64,000 bases of DNA from Aquimarina sp. AU58 (GCF_900312745.1 NZ_OMPD01000007.1:254523-318522), one strand, 5' to 3'. Counted from the first letter of the stretch, positions 1 through 9,537 are shown. Numbers and translations are program-made. Notes: generated by a model not told the origin, from the sequence alone.

Positions 1-136
1 AAAAACTAATAATCAATAGATTAAACAACAAAAATCATGTAACCTAAATTAGTTTAAAAACAAATTTTTAATCTTTTATTAACTAATAATTTCCCTTAAA
101 ATAACTTATATTTTAGCTCTAGACTCTATAACCATA

Positions 137-1519
137 TTATTCTTCAATCAAAACCTGATATTGCCATGCAGCAAACTCATATGCTGTACCAGATGATGCT
201 TCTATGATTTCTCTGGAAAGGTAATCTGTAAACTTTCCTTCATATGCCAAAGTAAATTTTATTGGTTGCTTCGTCATATTTGCAATAAAGATCACTTTAT
301 GACCGTCTTTTTCTCTTAAAAATGCTAATATACCAGTATCATCCGAAGTTTTAATACGAGTATATGAAGCAGCATTTTTACCACCATGCAATGCAGGGTT
401 TGTATTTTTTAGTGCTCCTAATTTTTCATATAACGGGAAAAACTTACCTTGTTTTTTTATAATCGTATCCTTTTCAAAAAACAGAAGGCGTTTATCCATA
501 TCATATTCCTGTCCAGAATAAATCAAGGGCATACCTGGTGCAAGATATGTAAGTGCTGCTAGCATCTCTTTCGCATCTCCCATTCTTTCTTCTACAGTAC
601 CATTCCAGGAGTTTTCATCATGGTTTGATGTAAAGTTCATTAAAATATCATCTTTTGCATACATGGTATCTATCTGGGCCATTCTTTTATCCCATTCGGT
701 AACATTAGCTTTTCCCTGAGCGATATCATTCATTTTATGATGCGTATCCCATCCATATCCCATATCAAAGGCATTTTCTAATAATTCGGGCTCCCAACCT
801 TCTGCCAGCATAAATACGGGTTTAATCTTTTTAAAATCTGCTACGGTTTTATCCCAAAAATCTACAGGAACCATTCCCGCCACATCACATCTAAAACCAT
901 CTACACCTTCTTCTTTTAACCAATACAACATATCATTTTTCATCTGCTCACGCATCTCTTGATTGTCATAATTAAGATCTGCTACATCGGTCCAATCTGT
1001 ACCTTCGGTATGTGTGATAGCTCCATTTTTATCTTTGGTATAATATTCGGGATGTTCTTTTAACCAAATATGATCCCAGCCGGTGTGGTTAGCTACCCAA
1101 TCCAAAATCACGTAGATTCCGTTATCATGCGCTGTTTTTATCAATGTTCTAAAATCTTCGATAGTACCAAATTCCGGATTCACCTTTGTGTAATCAGATA
1201 CTGCATAATAACTTCCTAATGATCCTTTACTTTTGGTTGTAGAGATAGGATATATCGGCATTATCCACAATACTTTAACGCCTAGTTTTTTAAGAACGGG
1301 GATATCTTTGGTAAATGCACTAAAGGTACCTTCTTCAGAGTATTGACGAATATTAGCTTCATAAATAACTGCATTTTCCATCATGGCATCGCTAACCGAT
1401 GGAAGTGCTTCTTTTATTACTTCCTGAGTTTCAGTCTTGGCAGTGGTTTCTTCTTTTGTTGTCTTTCCGCAGGAAAATAGAATTCCAATTACTGTAAGAC
1501 TTAAGATTATCTTTTTCAT
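137..1519 (-). CDS. GH13 alpha-amylase family lipoprotein
   Basis: Alpha-glucan hydrolase, probably anchored in the periplasm or outer membrane and acting on maltodextrins. Seen: a short N-terminus ending in a lipobox (ILFSC, Cys17), an acidic/Thr-rich linker to about residue 45, then a (beta/alpha)8 GH13 barrel. The GH13 regions are present: DWVANH (about 140), GFRCDVA with nucleophile Asp212, LAEGWE with acid/base Glu240, and SNHDE with transition-state Asp301. At 460 aa it is compact, with a short C-terminal beta domain. It is the last gene of the minus-strand glucan operon, 37 bp after the next GH13 gene. The exact specificity (alpha-amylase or another GH13 activity) cannot be read from the motifs. 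Confidence 0.9.
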   Translation of the reverse strand: MKKIILSLTVIGILFSCGKTTKEETTAKTETQEVIKEALPSVSDAMMENAVIYEANIRQYSEEGTFSAFTKDIPVLKKLGVKVLWIMPIYPISTTKSKGSLGSYYAVSDYTKVNPEFGTIEDFRTLIKTAHDNGIYVILDWVANHTGWDHIWLKEHPEYYTKDKNGAITHTEGTDWTDVADLNYDNQEMREQMKNDMLYWLKEEGVDGFRCDVAGMVPVDFWDKTVADFKKIKPVFMLAEGWEPELLENAFDMGYGWDTHHKMNDIAQGKANVTEWDKRMAQIDTMYAKDDILMNFTSNHDENSWNGTVEERMGDAKEMLAALTYLAPGMPLIYSGQEYDMDKRLLFFEKDTIIKKQGKFFPLYEKLGALKNTNPALHGGKNAASYTRIKTSDDTGILAFLREKDGHKVIFIANMTKQPIKFTLAYEGKFTDYLSREIIEASSGTAYEFAAWQYQVLIEE

Positions 1520-1556
1520 TTAATTAAATTTATAGGTGGTTATTTGTGGTTATATT

Positions 1557-3413
1557 TTATTTTAAATCCAGTATCATTGATGTTTTGGCAGGTATGCTAA
1601 AATCCTCGGTGATGTCTATATTAGAATCAGTAATAATATCGGTTCCTACACTATAGTTTTTTATACCTTCTTTGAATCGGGCGACGTCTAATTTTTGATC
1701 TTTTAAGCTATTATTAATAATTACCATTACACTTTTCTCTTCATTATATCTGAAGTATACATATACATTATCAAAAGGAATAAATTGTAATAGTTTCCCG
1801 GTATGAATTACAGCTGCTTTTTGCCTCCATTTTAACACTTTACTGGTAAAAGAATGAAATGCTTCCTGGTCATTAGTTCTTCCATTTTTTATTTCTGAAG
1901 ATAAAAAGGCATTTTTTGTATCTCCCGGCCATCCGCCAGGAAAATCTCTACGAATATCACCATCGCCTTTTTTATCGCGATTGCCCAACATACCTATTTC
2001 ATCGCCATAATAAATTTGAGGGATACCACGAGTGGTAAATATCAAAGTCATCACCATTTTATAGATATCAATATCTCCTTGATATATTTCATTAATACGA
2101 TTTGTATCATGATTTCCGGCAAATAACAGAATATTGTTGATATCTGGATATAGAAAATCATTTGTAAAGTTATTATATGCTCTTATCATTCCCTTATCCC
2201 AAGAATTTTCGTCTTCGTTAAATAATACTGTAATGGCATCATGAAGCGTAAAATCCATTACCGACGGTAGGTGAGAATTGTAGTTATCGATAGCTGCGAT
2301 TTTACTATTTTTTTGCCAATATGCTATCTGTGACTGATTGTGCATCCATACTTCTCCTACAATATTAAAATTAGGATATTCGTCCATAATTGCTTTGGTC
2401 CATTTGGCTATTCCATCTTTATCATTATAAGAATAGGTATCTACTCTAAAACCATCCAGATCTGCATATTCTATCCACCAAATTGCATTTTGGGTAATAT
2501 ACTTAAGTAACAAAGGATTACTTTGATTCATATCTGGCATGGTCATATCAAACCACCCGTTCATACACCCTTTACTATCTATTTGTGAAGCATTATCATC
2601 AAATTGGGTAGTCATACGATAATTACTACGTCTGAAACCTTCTGGCCATTGGTGTATCCAGTCTTTGGTTGGTAAATCCTTTATCATCCAATGCTTAGAT
2701 CCCCAATGATTTGTCACATAATCCATAACCAGTTTCATATCCTGTTTATGCATTTCTGAGGCTAGTCGTTTATAATCTTCATTGGTTCCATATCTTGGAT
2801 CTATGCTATATAAATCACTTTGTGCATAGGTATGATACGAATATGTTGGTTCGTTATCTTCTAGTAATGGAGTACTCCATAATGCTGTAACTCCCAAATC
2901 TTTAAGGTAATCCAAATGATCAATTACTCCCTGAATATCGCCTCCATGGCGCCCGCCGGGATTAGAACGATCTGCTTTTTCTACCGTATCCTTATGAGAA
3001 TCATTCTCAGGATTACCATTTGCAAACCGATCCGGCATGATTAAATACATCACATCGCTACTATCAAAGCCTTTTCTTTCTGCAGAATTTGCTCTCCTGG
3101 ATTTAAATTGATAAGGTTGAGAAAATACTACATTACCATTCTCTTTAAAATCAATTGAAACTGTACCAGCTTCAACCTCTTTGGTATCCAGAGTTATAAA
3201 CAGATAGTTTGGGTTTTCGGTTTTGGTAATATCGCTAATCGTTATGTCTTTACTCTCTACATTATATTTAGCAATACCTTTTCCGTAGCACAGTATCTGA
3301 AGTTCGTCCTGATGCATAGCACTCCACCAAAATGGAGGTTCCATTTTTTCTACCTGAGCTTGTGTTAAAGCAACCAGGCAAAAGGAAAACAGAACAATTA
3401 GTTTACTTTTCAT
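1557..3413 (-). CDS. GH13 neopullulanase/cyclomaltodextrinase-like amylase (SusA-like)
   Basis: Secreted, probably periplasmic, GH13 enzyme that cuts imported malto-oligosaccharides or pullulan. An upstream in-frame start at 3488 is possible, but the start at 3413 opens directly on a typical signal peptide (MKSKLIVLFSFCLVALTQAQ) and is preferred, giving 618 aa. Residues 21-105 form a beta-rich N-terminal domain like that of cyclomaltodextrinases. The barrel follows with DYVTNHWG (about 231), GFRVDTYS (nucleophile Asp325), VGEVW (Glu354) and AGNHDTNR (Asp436). A repeated Gly-rich HGGD motif near 157 is typical of SusA-type enzymes. It is the penultimate gene of the operon, separated from the GH65 gene by about 200 bp that contains an inverted repeat. 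Confidence 0.92.
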   Translation of the reverse strand: MKSKLIVLFSFCLVALTQAQVEKMEPPFWWSAMHQDELQILCYGKGIAKYNVESKDITISDITKTENPNYLFITLDTKEVEAGTVSIDFKENGNVVFSQPYQFKSRRANSAERKGFDSSDVMYLIMPDRFANGNPENDSHKDTVEKADRSNPGGRHGGDIQGVIDHLDYLKDLGVTALWSTPLLEDNEPTYSYHTYAQSDLYSIDPRYGTNEDYKRLASEMHKQDMKLVMDYVTNHWGSKHWMIKDLPTKDWIHQWPEGFRRSNYRMTTQFDDNASQIDSKGCMNGWFDMTMPDMNQSNPLLLKYITQNAIWWIEYADLDGFRVDTYSYNDKDGIAKWTKAIMDEYPNFNIVGEVWMHNQSQIAYWQKNSKIAAIDNYNSHLPSVMDFTLHDAITVLFNEDENSWDKGMIRAYNNFTNDFLYPDINNILLFAGNHDTNRINEIYQGDIDIYKMVMTLIFTTRGIPQIYYGDEIGMLGNRDKKGDGDIRRDFPGGWPGDTKNAFLSSEIKNGRTNDQEAFHSFTSKVLKWRQKAAVIHTGKLLQFIPFDNVYVYFRYNEEKSVMVIINNSLKDQKLDVARFKEGIKNYSVGTDIITDSNIDITEDFSIPAKTSMILDLK

Positions 3414-3502
3414 TTTTAAATATTTTATAGTTATAGAAATGTTTATGCAATCACTTTTTTGAAAACAATCGGTCCAGCAAAAAAGCATTGCTATTTCTAT
3501 TA

Positions 3503-3554
3503 AGCAGAGTCGATAAAGTAGGGTTCATTCATCTTATTACAGCTCGACTCTGCT
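3503..3554. repeat. 11-bp perfect inverted repeat between GH65 and GH13 genes
   Basis: AGCAGAGTCGA at 3503-3513 is exactly complementary to TCGACTCTGCT at 3544-3554, with a 30-nt loop. In the operon transcript this could form a hairpin that separates expression of the upstream GH65 and downstream GH13 genes. It has no poly-T tract, so it is not a standard terminator. A processing or stabilising role is only an inference. Confidence 0.5.
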
Positions 3555-3611
3555 CTCTAGAAAAGGTCGGGGGGCAAAATTTATTACTAAAATCTATTTC
3601 TAAGCAATGAT

Positions 3612-5918
3612 TTATACAGTGATCAAACTGTTGGGAGAAATTTTAAACTCCTTATTATCTACATAAATTAATAATTCCTTAGTACCTTCAAGAGTAAACG
3701 ATGTTCCTTCTTGAGATACTTTTACTTTAAGAATTTGATTTCTGAAATTTACATTAAAGGTATACCCTTTCCATTCTTTAGGAATTTTAGGAGAAAAAGA
3801 CAAGGTATCATTCTTAATTCTAAGACCTCCAAATCCTTCAACAATACTCATCCATGTACCTGCCATACTCGTGATATGCAATCCTTCTTCAACTTCCTTA
3901 TTATAATCATCCAGGTCTAGCCTTGAAGTTCTCAGGTAAAAAGTATAGGCCTGATCCATTCTATCTAAAGTAGCTGCCTGTATACTATGAACACATGGTG
4001 AAAGTGAAGATTCGTGTACTGTAAATGGTTCATAGAAATCAAAATGTCGTGTTAATTCTTCTTTGGTAAATTGATCTTCGAACATATAAAACCCCTGAAG
4101 CGTATCTGCTTGTTTGATATAAGGAGAGCGCAATATTCGATCCCAACTCCACTTTTGATTAATAGGACGTTGTGACCTGTCTAAATTATCTACTGTAATC
4201 AATTCTTTATCAAGAAATCCATCCTGTTGTAAGTATACCTGGTATTTTTCTGAATATGGAAAATACATCTTATCAGCTACTTCCAACATTGCATTAATCT
4301 CTTCCTGATCTAAATTGGTCTTTTTTATAATCCTGTGATAGTCACTTGTATATTGGGTTTTTATTCTATCAATATTTTCTATACAATATTCGATACACCA
4401 TTTTGCCAGGTAATTCGTATACCAATTGTTATTGACATTATTTTCGTATTCATTAGGTCCTGTGACGCCAAGGATCACATATTTATTTTTTTCGGTAGAA
4501 AATGTTGCTCTTTGATGCCAGAAACGAGCAATCGCAATCATAACTTCTAATCCCTTTTCTGTAACATACGTATAATCACCGGTGTACCTAACATAGTTAT
4601 AGATAGCAAATGTCATTGCGCCATTGCGATGTATTTCTTCAAAGGTGATTTCCCACTCATTATGGCATTCTTCGCCATTCATAGTTACCATAGGATATAA
4701 TGCAGCACCATTGGCAAAACCAAGTTTTTCTGCATTCTCTATAGCTTTTTCGAGGTGGTTATAACGATAGGTTAATAGATTACGTGCCACACCCTGATCT
4801 TTGGTAACCATATAAAACGGAATACAATACGCTTCTGTATCCCAATATGTACTTCCACCATATTTCTCGCCTGTAAACCCTTTGGGCCCGATATTTAGTC
4901 TTGCATCTTTACCAAGGTATGTTTGGTTGAGTTGAAAAATATTAAACCGAATTCCCTGTTGTGCTTTTACATCACCTTCGATTACAATATCGGCCATTTC
5001 CCATATGCTCGACCATGCCTTCTTTTGTAAATTTAAAAGTGTATTAAATCCAGATTCTGAAGCCTGCTTAAGTATAGCTTTGCTAGTCGCTTGCAGATCT
5101 TCTTCTTTATGATTAAGAGATACTGTATATCCTCCAAATTTTGTAAGGCCTGCTGTTTCTCCTTTACGAATCTGAATTGTATATTTTAGATGTATATATG
5201 TGCCATTCGCCTCTACTTTGGGAGATATATCTTTTTGTATACCATTAACAAATACCTGATTAGACATTCCTGTACACACATGGTACTCTGTTTTCATGGT
5301 TTTAGATAGGATATATGCAGCATTTTCTTCGTGTGCCAGATTATAGGTATCCCAAAACTTATCGTCCCAATTGGTATCTTCATTCATAATTCCCGAATCC
5401 AAATATGGTATCAATACTATAGTAGCTTCCTGATTCACGGGAGTCACTTCATATTTAATTGCACCTACTTCATCCAGGTCCAGGCTTAGAAAACGTGTAG
5501 AAATAACAGATACTTCTATATTATTTGGTAAAACAGCATGAAACGAACGTTGATACCAACCTTCTTTCATATTTAATTCTCTTCTAAAATTGGTTACTGA
5601 TTTACATGTATATAAATCCAGTTTCTCTCCATCAACTTCTATATCGATACCGATCCAGTTTGGTGCATTCAGTACTTTGGCAAAATACTCTGGATATCCA
5701 TTTTTCCACCAACCTACTCTGGTTTTATCGGGGTAATACACTCCTGCGATATAGCTTCCCTGAAAAGTAGGACCAGTATATGTTTCTTCAAAATTGGCGC
5801 GCTGCCCCATTGCTCCATTACCAATACTAAAAAGGCTTTCTGATGACTTAACTCGTTCTACATCAAACCCTTCTTCAATAATTGACCAGTTATCTGGTTT
5901 TATATAATCCTGATTCAT
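3612..5918 (-). CDS. GH65 family maltose phosphorylase-type enzyme
   Basis: Cytoplasmic inverting phosphorylase: maltose (or a related glucobiose) plus phosphate gives beta-glucose 1-phosphate and glucose. Seen: 768 aa, the usual GH65 length, no signal peptide, an N-terminal beta-sandwich (1-270), a linker, an (alpha/alpha)6 barrel and a C-terminal beta tail. The family's catalytic segment ECHNEWEITFEE lies at 417-428, with the general-acid Glu in NEWE (about 421). YGGSTYWDTEAY at 353-364 is the typical substrate-pocket stretch. The adjacent beta-phosphoglucomutase gene is the expected partner and supports beta-Glc1P as product. Maltose is inferred from the surrounding starch locus; trehalose or kojibiose phosphorylase cannot be excluded from sequence alone. 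Confidence 0.92.
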   Translation of the reverse strand: MNQDYIKPDNWSIIEEGFDVERVKSSESLFSIGNGAMGQRANFEETYTGPTFQGSYIAGVYYPDKTRVGWWKNGYPEYFAKVLNAPNWIGIDIEVDGEKLDLYTCKSVTNFRRELNMKEGWYQRSFHAVLPNNIEVSVISTRFLSLDLDEVGAIKYEVTPVNQEATIVLIPYLDSGIMNEDTNWDDKFWDTYNLAHEENAAYILSKTMKTEYHVCTGMSNQVFVNGIQKDISPKVEANGTYIHLKYTIQIRKGETAGLTKFGGYTVSLNHKEEDLQATSKAILKQASESGFNTLLNLQKKAWSSIWEMADIVIEGDVKAQQGIRFNIFQLNQTYLGKDARLNIGPKGFTGEKYGGSTYWDTEAYCIPFYMVTKDQGVARNLLTYRYNHLEKAIENAEKLGFANGAALYPMVTMNGEECHNEWEITFEEIHRNGAMTFAIYNYVRYTGDYTYVTEKGLEVMIAIARFWHQRATFSTEKNKYVILGVTGPNEYENNVNNNWYTNYLAKWCIEYCIENIDRIKTQYTSDYHRIIKKTNLDQEEINAMLEVADKMYFPYSEKYQVYLQQDGFLDKELITVDNLDRSQRPINQKWSWDRILRSPYIKQADTLQGFYMFEDQFTKEELTRHFDFYEPFTVHESSLSPCVHSIQAATLDRMDQAYTFYLRTSRLDLDDYNKEVEEGLHITSMAGTWMSIVEGFGGLRIKNDTLSFSPKIPKEWKGYTFNVNFRNQILKVKVSQEGTSFTLEGTKELLIYVDNKEFKISPNSLITV

Positions 5919-6037
5919 CTATTCTTTTTTATTCGTTTTTAGTAATCAGACCTGTATTGATATAGATCTGTCTAAAACATGCCATGAATTTTTTATCCTA
6001 AATCTTTAGGATGAATTGCTATGGCTTTTATATTTTA

Positions 6038-6700
6038 CTAAACTTTTTTGGCCGTGACCAATTGATTTATAAATTCTTCTTTTATTTCTGTAAAATCTCT
6101 AAAAATGTAATCTGCCTCGTGTAGTACTTCTTGATTACCAATACCAATACTAATCATATTGGCGATATTTGCAGCCTTAATTCCGGCAACAGAATCTTCG
6201 AATACAATACAGTTTTCTGGTGAGATCCCCAATGCTTTGGCACCTAATAAAAATACTTCGGGATCTGGTTTTGCTTTAGAAACATTAGTACCATCTACGA
6301 TAGTATTAAATTTATCATAGAGTTGTACTTTTTCTAAAATCGCCCTGGCATTCTTACTTGCAGAACCCAAGGCTATTGCCTGGTTCTCTAAAATGAGGTA
6401 TTCTAAAATTCTCGGTACATCGGGTAGGATTTCACTAGCATCCATCCCAGAGATATAAGTAAGATACTCTTCATTTTTTTCAGACATCAATCGACTAAAT
6501 TTTTCTTCAGATATGGTTTTGTTTCCCCACTCCAGAATCTTTTCTAACGATTGTACTCTACTCACTCCTTTAAGTTGTTCATTCTGTTCTTCAGAAAAAG
6601 AAATCCCAAGACTATCGGCTAGTTTTTGCCAGGCCAAAAAATGGTATTTTGCAGTATCAACAATAACACCATCAAGATCAAATATAAATGCTTTCTTCAT
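6038..6700 (-). CDS. pgmB: beta-phosphoglucomutase
   Basis: HAD-superfamily enzyme converting beta-glucose 1-phosphate to glucose 6-phosphate, feeding the phosphorylase product into glycolysis. The 220-aa length is typical. Seen: motif I DLDGVIVDT at residues 8-16 with nucleophile and acid/base aspartates, the cap-domain segment GVSRVQSLEKIL (about 65-76) characteristic of beta-PGM, GSASKNA (motif II), KPDPEVF (motif III Lys) and FEDSVAGIKAA (motif IV). Its start overlaps the stop of the MFS transporter gene (ATGA), so the two are translationally coupled. About 120 bp separates it from the GH65 gene. Confidence 0.93.
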   Translation of the reverse strand: MKKAFIFDLDGVIVDTAKYHFLAWQKLADSLGISFSEEQNEQLKGVSRVQSLEKILEWGNKTISEEKFSRLMSEKNEEYLTYISGMDASEILPDVPRILEYLILENQAIALGSASKNARAILEKVQLYDKFNTIVDGTNVSKAKPDPEVFLLGAKALGISPENCIVFEDSVAGIKAANIANMISIGIGNQEVLHEADYIFRDFTEIKEEFINQLVTAKKV

Positions 6701-8085
6701 TACTCTATCTCGCCTTTTGGGTTATACGTTATTGCATCTTTATTAACAATTAATAAATTACACATTCCTGCAATGATCAAACTTATTCCTGCTACCAGCA
6801 TTGCATTAATCGTTTCGTTTCCTATAAGTTTATAAGCAAAATTAACTCCGCCTACGGCTGCAATAATTTGGGGGATAACAATAAACATGTTAAATATTCC
6901 CATAATCACTCCCATTTTTTTAGGGTCTACTGCACTTGATAACATCGCGTATGGCATCGATAGAATACTCCCCCAGGCAAAACCTACCAAAGTAAAAGAG
7001 AGAAATAACCATTCTGGCGAAGGGATAAAATACATCGATATAAAACCGAAACCTCCTAAAACCAGAGATCCCAGGTGAACCCATTTTCTATTAATTCTTT
7101 TTCTCGAAGTATAAAAAGTTAATATCAAAGCAAAAGCCATGGAAGACAATCCATACATTCCCATATATCGACCTACTTCGTTAGATGATTTTTGAAATGC
7201 TGTATTTGCTTTTTCGAATGCTGCAGCCGATTCTGGGATATCCATATTAAATGTTGATTCGACTGGTGCGGGAGTATCAAACACATGTTCTGTTAATGCT
7301 GGATTTGCAAGACTCCACATGGTAAAAAAGGCAAACCAACTAAAAAACTGGACAAGCCCAAGTTTTTTCATAGTAAGAGGCATACTACCGATATTATTCA
7401 AAATATCAGGTATAAATTGGTTCTTTTTCTTCTTTTCTAGTTTAAATTCTTCCATATCCTCGGGAGGATATTCAGAAGTTGTAAAAACGGTATACAGAAT
7501 ACTTGCAAGAAAAACAAAAGCTCCAATAGCAAAAGCTATTTTTACCGACATTGGGATCACGCCGTTTGGAGCGGCGTCACTTACTCCCATTTGAGAAATC
7601 ATCCAAGGTAAATTACTGGCTACCCAGGTCCCAATACCTATAATAAGTGTTTGAGTAACAAATCCGTATGATCGTTGAGATTCTGGTAATTTATCTGCTA
7701 CCAAAGCCCTAAAGGGTTCCATAGAAATATTTATAGAAGCATCCAGAATCCATAAAAATCCTGCTGCTACCCATAAAACCGGGGAATGAGGTACCAAAAA
7801 CAGCGCTATAGAACTTAGTACGGCTCCAATTAAGAAGTAAGGTCTGCGTCGACCCCATCTTGGGCTCCAAGTACGATCACTTAAGTATCCTATAATCGGT
7901 TGAACCAAAAGACCTGTCAAAGGAGCTGCAATCCATAATAAAGGTATTGCGTCTTTTTCTGCGCCTAAGGTTTGGAAAATTCTAGACATAAATCCGCCTT
8001 GCAGTGCAAAACCGAATTGAATTCCCAGAAAACCAAAACTCATGTTCCAAATTTCCCAGAAACTTAATTTACGCTTGTTCATCAA
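6700..8085 (-). CDS. MFS sugar transporter (SLC45/maltose-importer type)
   Basis: Twelve-segment major-facilitator protein, predicted to bring maltose or maltodextrin from periplasm to cytoplasm by proton symport. Seen: 461 aa; conserved MFS loop motif around SDRTWSPRWGRRRPYF (about 69-84), which matches the SLC45/sucrose-maltose branch; many hydrophobic segments; and a hydrophilic central loop (about 210-230, EFKLEKKKKNQ). It is the first gene of the minus-strand operon, ahead of pgmB. A -7 box (TATCTTTG on the minus strand) lies about 90 bp upstream. Transporters of this type are standard in flavobacterial starch loci next to GH65 and pgmB. Confidence 0.9.
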   Translation of the reverse strand: MMNKRKLSFWEIWNMSFGFLGIQFGFALQGGFMSRIFQTLGAEKDAIPLLWIAAPLTGLLVQPIIGYLSDRTWSPRWGRRRPYFLIGAVLSSIALFLVPHSPVLWVAAGFLWILDASINISMEPFRALVADKLPESQRSYGFVTQTLIIGIGTWVASNLPWMISQMGVSDAAPNGVIPMSVKIAFAIGAFVFLASILYTVFTTSEYPPEDMEEFKLEKKKKNQFIPDILNNIGSMPLTMKKLGLVQFFSWFAFFTMWSLANPALTEHVFDTPAPVESTFNMDIPESAAAFEKANTAFQKSSNEVGRYMGMYGLSSMAFALILTFYTSRKRINRKWVHLGSLVLGGFGFISMYFIPSPEWLFLSFTLVGFAWGSILSMPYAMLSSAVDPKKMGVIMGIFNMFIVIPQIIAAVGGVNFAYKLIGNETINAMLVAGISLIIAGMCNLLIVNKDAITYNPKGEIE

Positions 8086-8142
8086 GTAAATGTTTAATTA
8101 TTACTATGATAAGCGAAACTACTTATCAAAACTTATTTTAGT

Positions 8143-8160
8143 AGAAAGTGAAAATATAAG
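8143..8160 (+). repeat. 18-bp repeat copy 1 (MFS operon leader)
   Basis: AGAAAGTGAAAATATAAG, identical to 9538-9555 at the start of the susC transcript. Here it lies between the MFS gene start and the lacI stop, on the strand opposite to MFS transcription. A shared 18-mer at both promoters of one regulon suggests a regulatory site, but no bound factor is known. Confidence 0.6.
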
Positions 8161-8173
8161 TCTTGATCGAGGT

Positions 8174-8181
8174 CAAAGATA
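8174..8181 (-). promoter_or_regulatory. -7 box of the MFS-pgmB-GH65-GH13 operon
   Basis: The minus strand reads TATCTTTG, a full match to the Bacteroidota sigma -7 consensus TAnnTTTG, 89 bp upstream of the MFS start codon. No good -33 TTG is seen at the usual distance. Placement between lacI and the MFS gene makes it a plausible operon promoter, allowing the operon to be transcribed without lacI. Confidence 0.5.
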
Positions 8182-8211
8182 TTATAATTTTTTAATTAAA
8201 ATAGCCTCTCC

Positions 8212-9234
8212 TTATTTTTTTGTCGATTTTCTTTCAATCAGACTTGTATCAATAATAACTGTTCTATACTCCTCTGTTACAGCATCATCCCCTTCTAATT
8301 TATCGATAAGAAGTTTTGCTGCTCGTATCCCCATATCTTCTCCATGCTGGCTTATCGTAGTTAAGCTTGGGATAAAATGTTTAGAAAGAATACCATCGGT
8401 AAAACCAATAATAGCGATATCATCAGGGACTTTTTTACCTTGCGCATCAAGAACTTTGGCTGCTGTAACTGCAAATAATTCATTTACTGCAAAAACAGCA
8501 TCTATATCCTTATCTAGTAAGAAATCCGAAATTTCGGTTTCACAATTATCGATATCCTCTATTTTAAGAATAAGTTCTTCTTTTTCAGGAATATCATAAG
8601 CTCTTAATGCTCTTAGGTACCCATTAGTTCTTAATTTACCTACACTTATATAATCTACCGTAGTAAGAATGGCTATTTTCTTACATCCAATAGAAAGCAG
8701 GTGATTTGTAGCGGTTTGAGCTCCTTTGGCATCATCTATAATCACTTTATCACATACCACCTCATCAATAATTCTATCAAAAAGTACAACAGGCATTCCC
8801 TGGCTCATCGTCTCTTCGATATGGTGATAATCCTTTTTAAGCTGTGTTTCTTTGGCTACAGACAGGATAAATCCATCGGCACTCCCACTGGCCAACATTT
8901 CTAAATTAATAACCTCTTTATCAAAAGAGTTGTTAGACGAACATATGATTACATTGTATCCTTTTTCATTGGCCACCTTCTCTACCCCGCCAATTACAGT
9001 CGTAAAAAAGTGATGCACAATTTCTGGAATAATAACACCAATGGTCTTAGTTTTCCTATTCTTAAGGCTTAACGCTATATTATTAGGCTTGTAATTGTAT
9101 AGCTTAGCAAAGGCTTTTACCTTTTGCCTGGTATCTAAACTTATCTCTGCACTATCTTTTAATGCTTTAGATACTGTAGAAATAGAAACATCCAGCTCCT
9201 TTGCTATTTGTTTTAATGTAACTTTTCTCTTCAT
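8212..9234 (-). CDS. LacI family transcriptional regulator of the alpha-glucan locus
   Basis: DNA-binding regulator expected to control the surrounding glucan genes in response to a sugar. Seen: N-terminal HTH (VTLKQIAKELDVSISTVSKAL) starting at residue 4, the hinge helix region PNNIALSL, then a periplasmic-binding-protein-like effector domain (TIGVIIPEIVHHFF onward to about 335). I chose the start at 9234 rather than 9261 because LacI proteins begin a few residues before the HTH; this gives 340 aa, the family norm. A perfect LacI-type operator sits at 9465-9480, between this gene and susC. Many flavobacterial regulators of this type act on sus-like loci; whether it represses or activates is not visible. 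Confidence 0.92.
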   Translation of the reverse strand: MKRKVTLKQIAKELDVSISTVSKALKDSAEISLDTRQKVKAFAKLYNYKPNNIALSLKNRKTKTIGVIIPEIVHHFFTTVIGGVEKVANEKGYNVIICSSNNSFDKEVINLEMLASGSADGFILSVAKETQLKKDYHHIEETMSQGMPVVLFDRIIDEVVCDKVIIDDAKGAQTATNHLLSIGCKKIAILTTVDYISVGKLRTNGYLRALRAYDIPEKEELILKIEDIDNCETEISDFLLDKDIDAVFAVNELFAVTAAKVLDAQGKKVPDDIAIIGFTDGILSKHFIPSLTTISQHGEDMGIRAAKLLIDKLEGDDAVTEEYRTVIIDTSLIERKSTKK

Positions 9235-9388
9235 CCTTATTCCTTTTATTGTTTTTATCATCAGATCGACCTGATATAAATCTACATGAAATGTACTATA
9301 AAAACATGTTTAATTATCCTCAATCAATATGTACAGCCTTTTCATTATCCGTATCTTATAGAAGTCATCTGAGTTTTTAGTTAAAAAT

Positions 9389-9396
9389 CAAATGTA
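9389..9396 (-). promoter_or_regulatory. Candidate -7 box for lacI
   Basis: The minus strand reads TACATTTG, matching TAnnTTTG. It lies about 155 bp upstream of the chosen lacI start and about 70 bp from the operator. No clear -33 element was found, so confidence is modest. Confidence 0.4.
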
Positions 9397-9464
9397 AGCA
9401 TCAAAATATGCCATATGGCCAGAATTATACTTAAAATTTTGATAGAATTCTAAAAGTTTTCCAC

Positions 9465-9480
9465 ACGCAAACGTTTGCGT
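9465..9480. promoter_or_regulatory. LacI-family operator upstream of susC
   Basis: ACGCAAACGTTTGCGT is a perfect 16-bp palindrome with the central CpG typical of LacI/GalR operators (AAACGTTT core). It is 46 bp upstream of the susC -7 box and is the only such site I found in the locus. The obvious ligand is the LacI-type protein encoded at 8212-9234. Its position upstream of the promoter would suit activation as well as repression. Confidence 0.85.
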
Positions 9481-9525
9481 AAGGTTCGGACTACAACTTG
9501 ACAAAAAATTAACACAAAATTTACA

Positions 9526-9533
9526 TACTTTGG
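9526..9533 (+). promoter_or_regulatory. susC promoter -7 box
   Basis: TACTTTGG lies 54 bp before the susC ATG, close to the TAnnTTTG consensus (one base short). A TTGAC stretch at 9498 is slightly farther upstream than the usual -33 distance. It sits downstream of the LacI operator and directly before the 18-bp repeat at 9538. Confidence 0.5.
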
Positions 9534-9537
9534 TTGC

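Noticed and set aside
8108..8127. Inverted repeat GATAAG/CTTATC with GCGAAAC between, before the MFS gene, considered as a second LacI operator
   Set aside because: It lacks the AAACGTTT core and the spacing of the perfect operator; only a weak resemblance.
8090..8599. 169-codon plus-strand frame overlapping lacI
   Set aside because: Serine/isoleucine-rich shadow of the LacI gene on the opposite strand.
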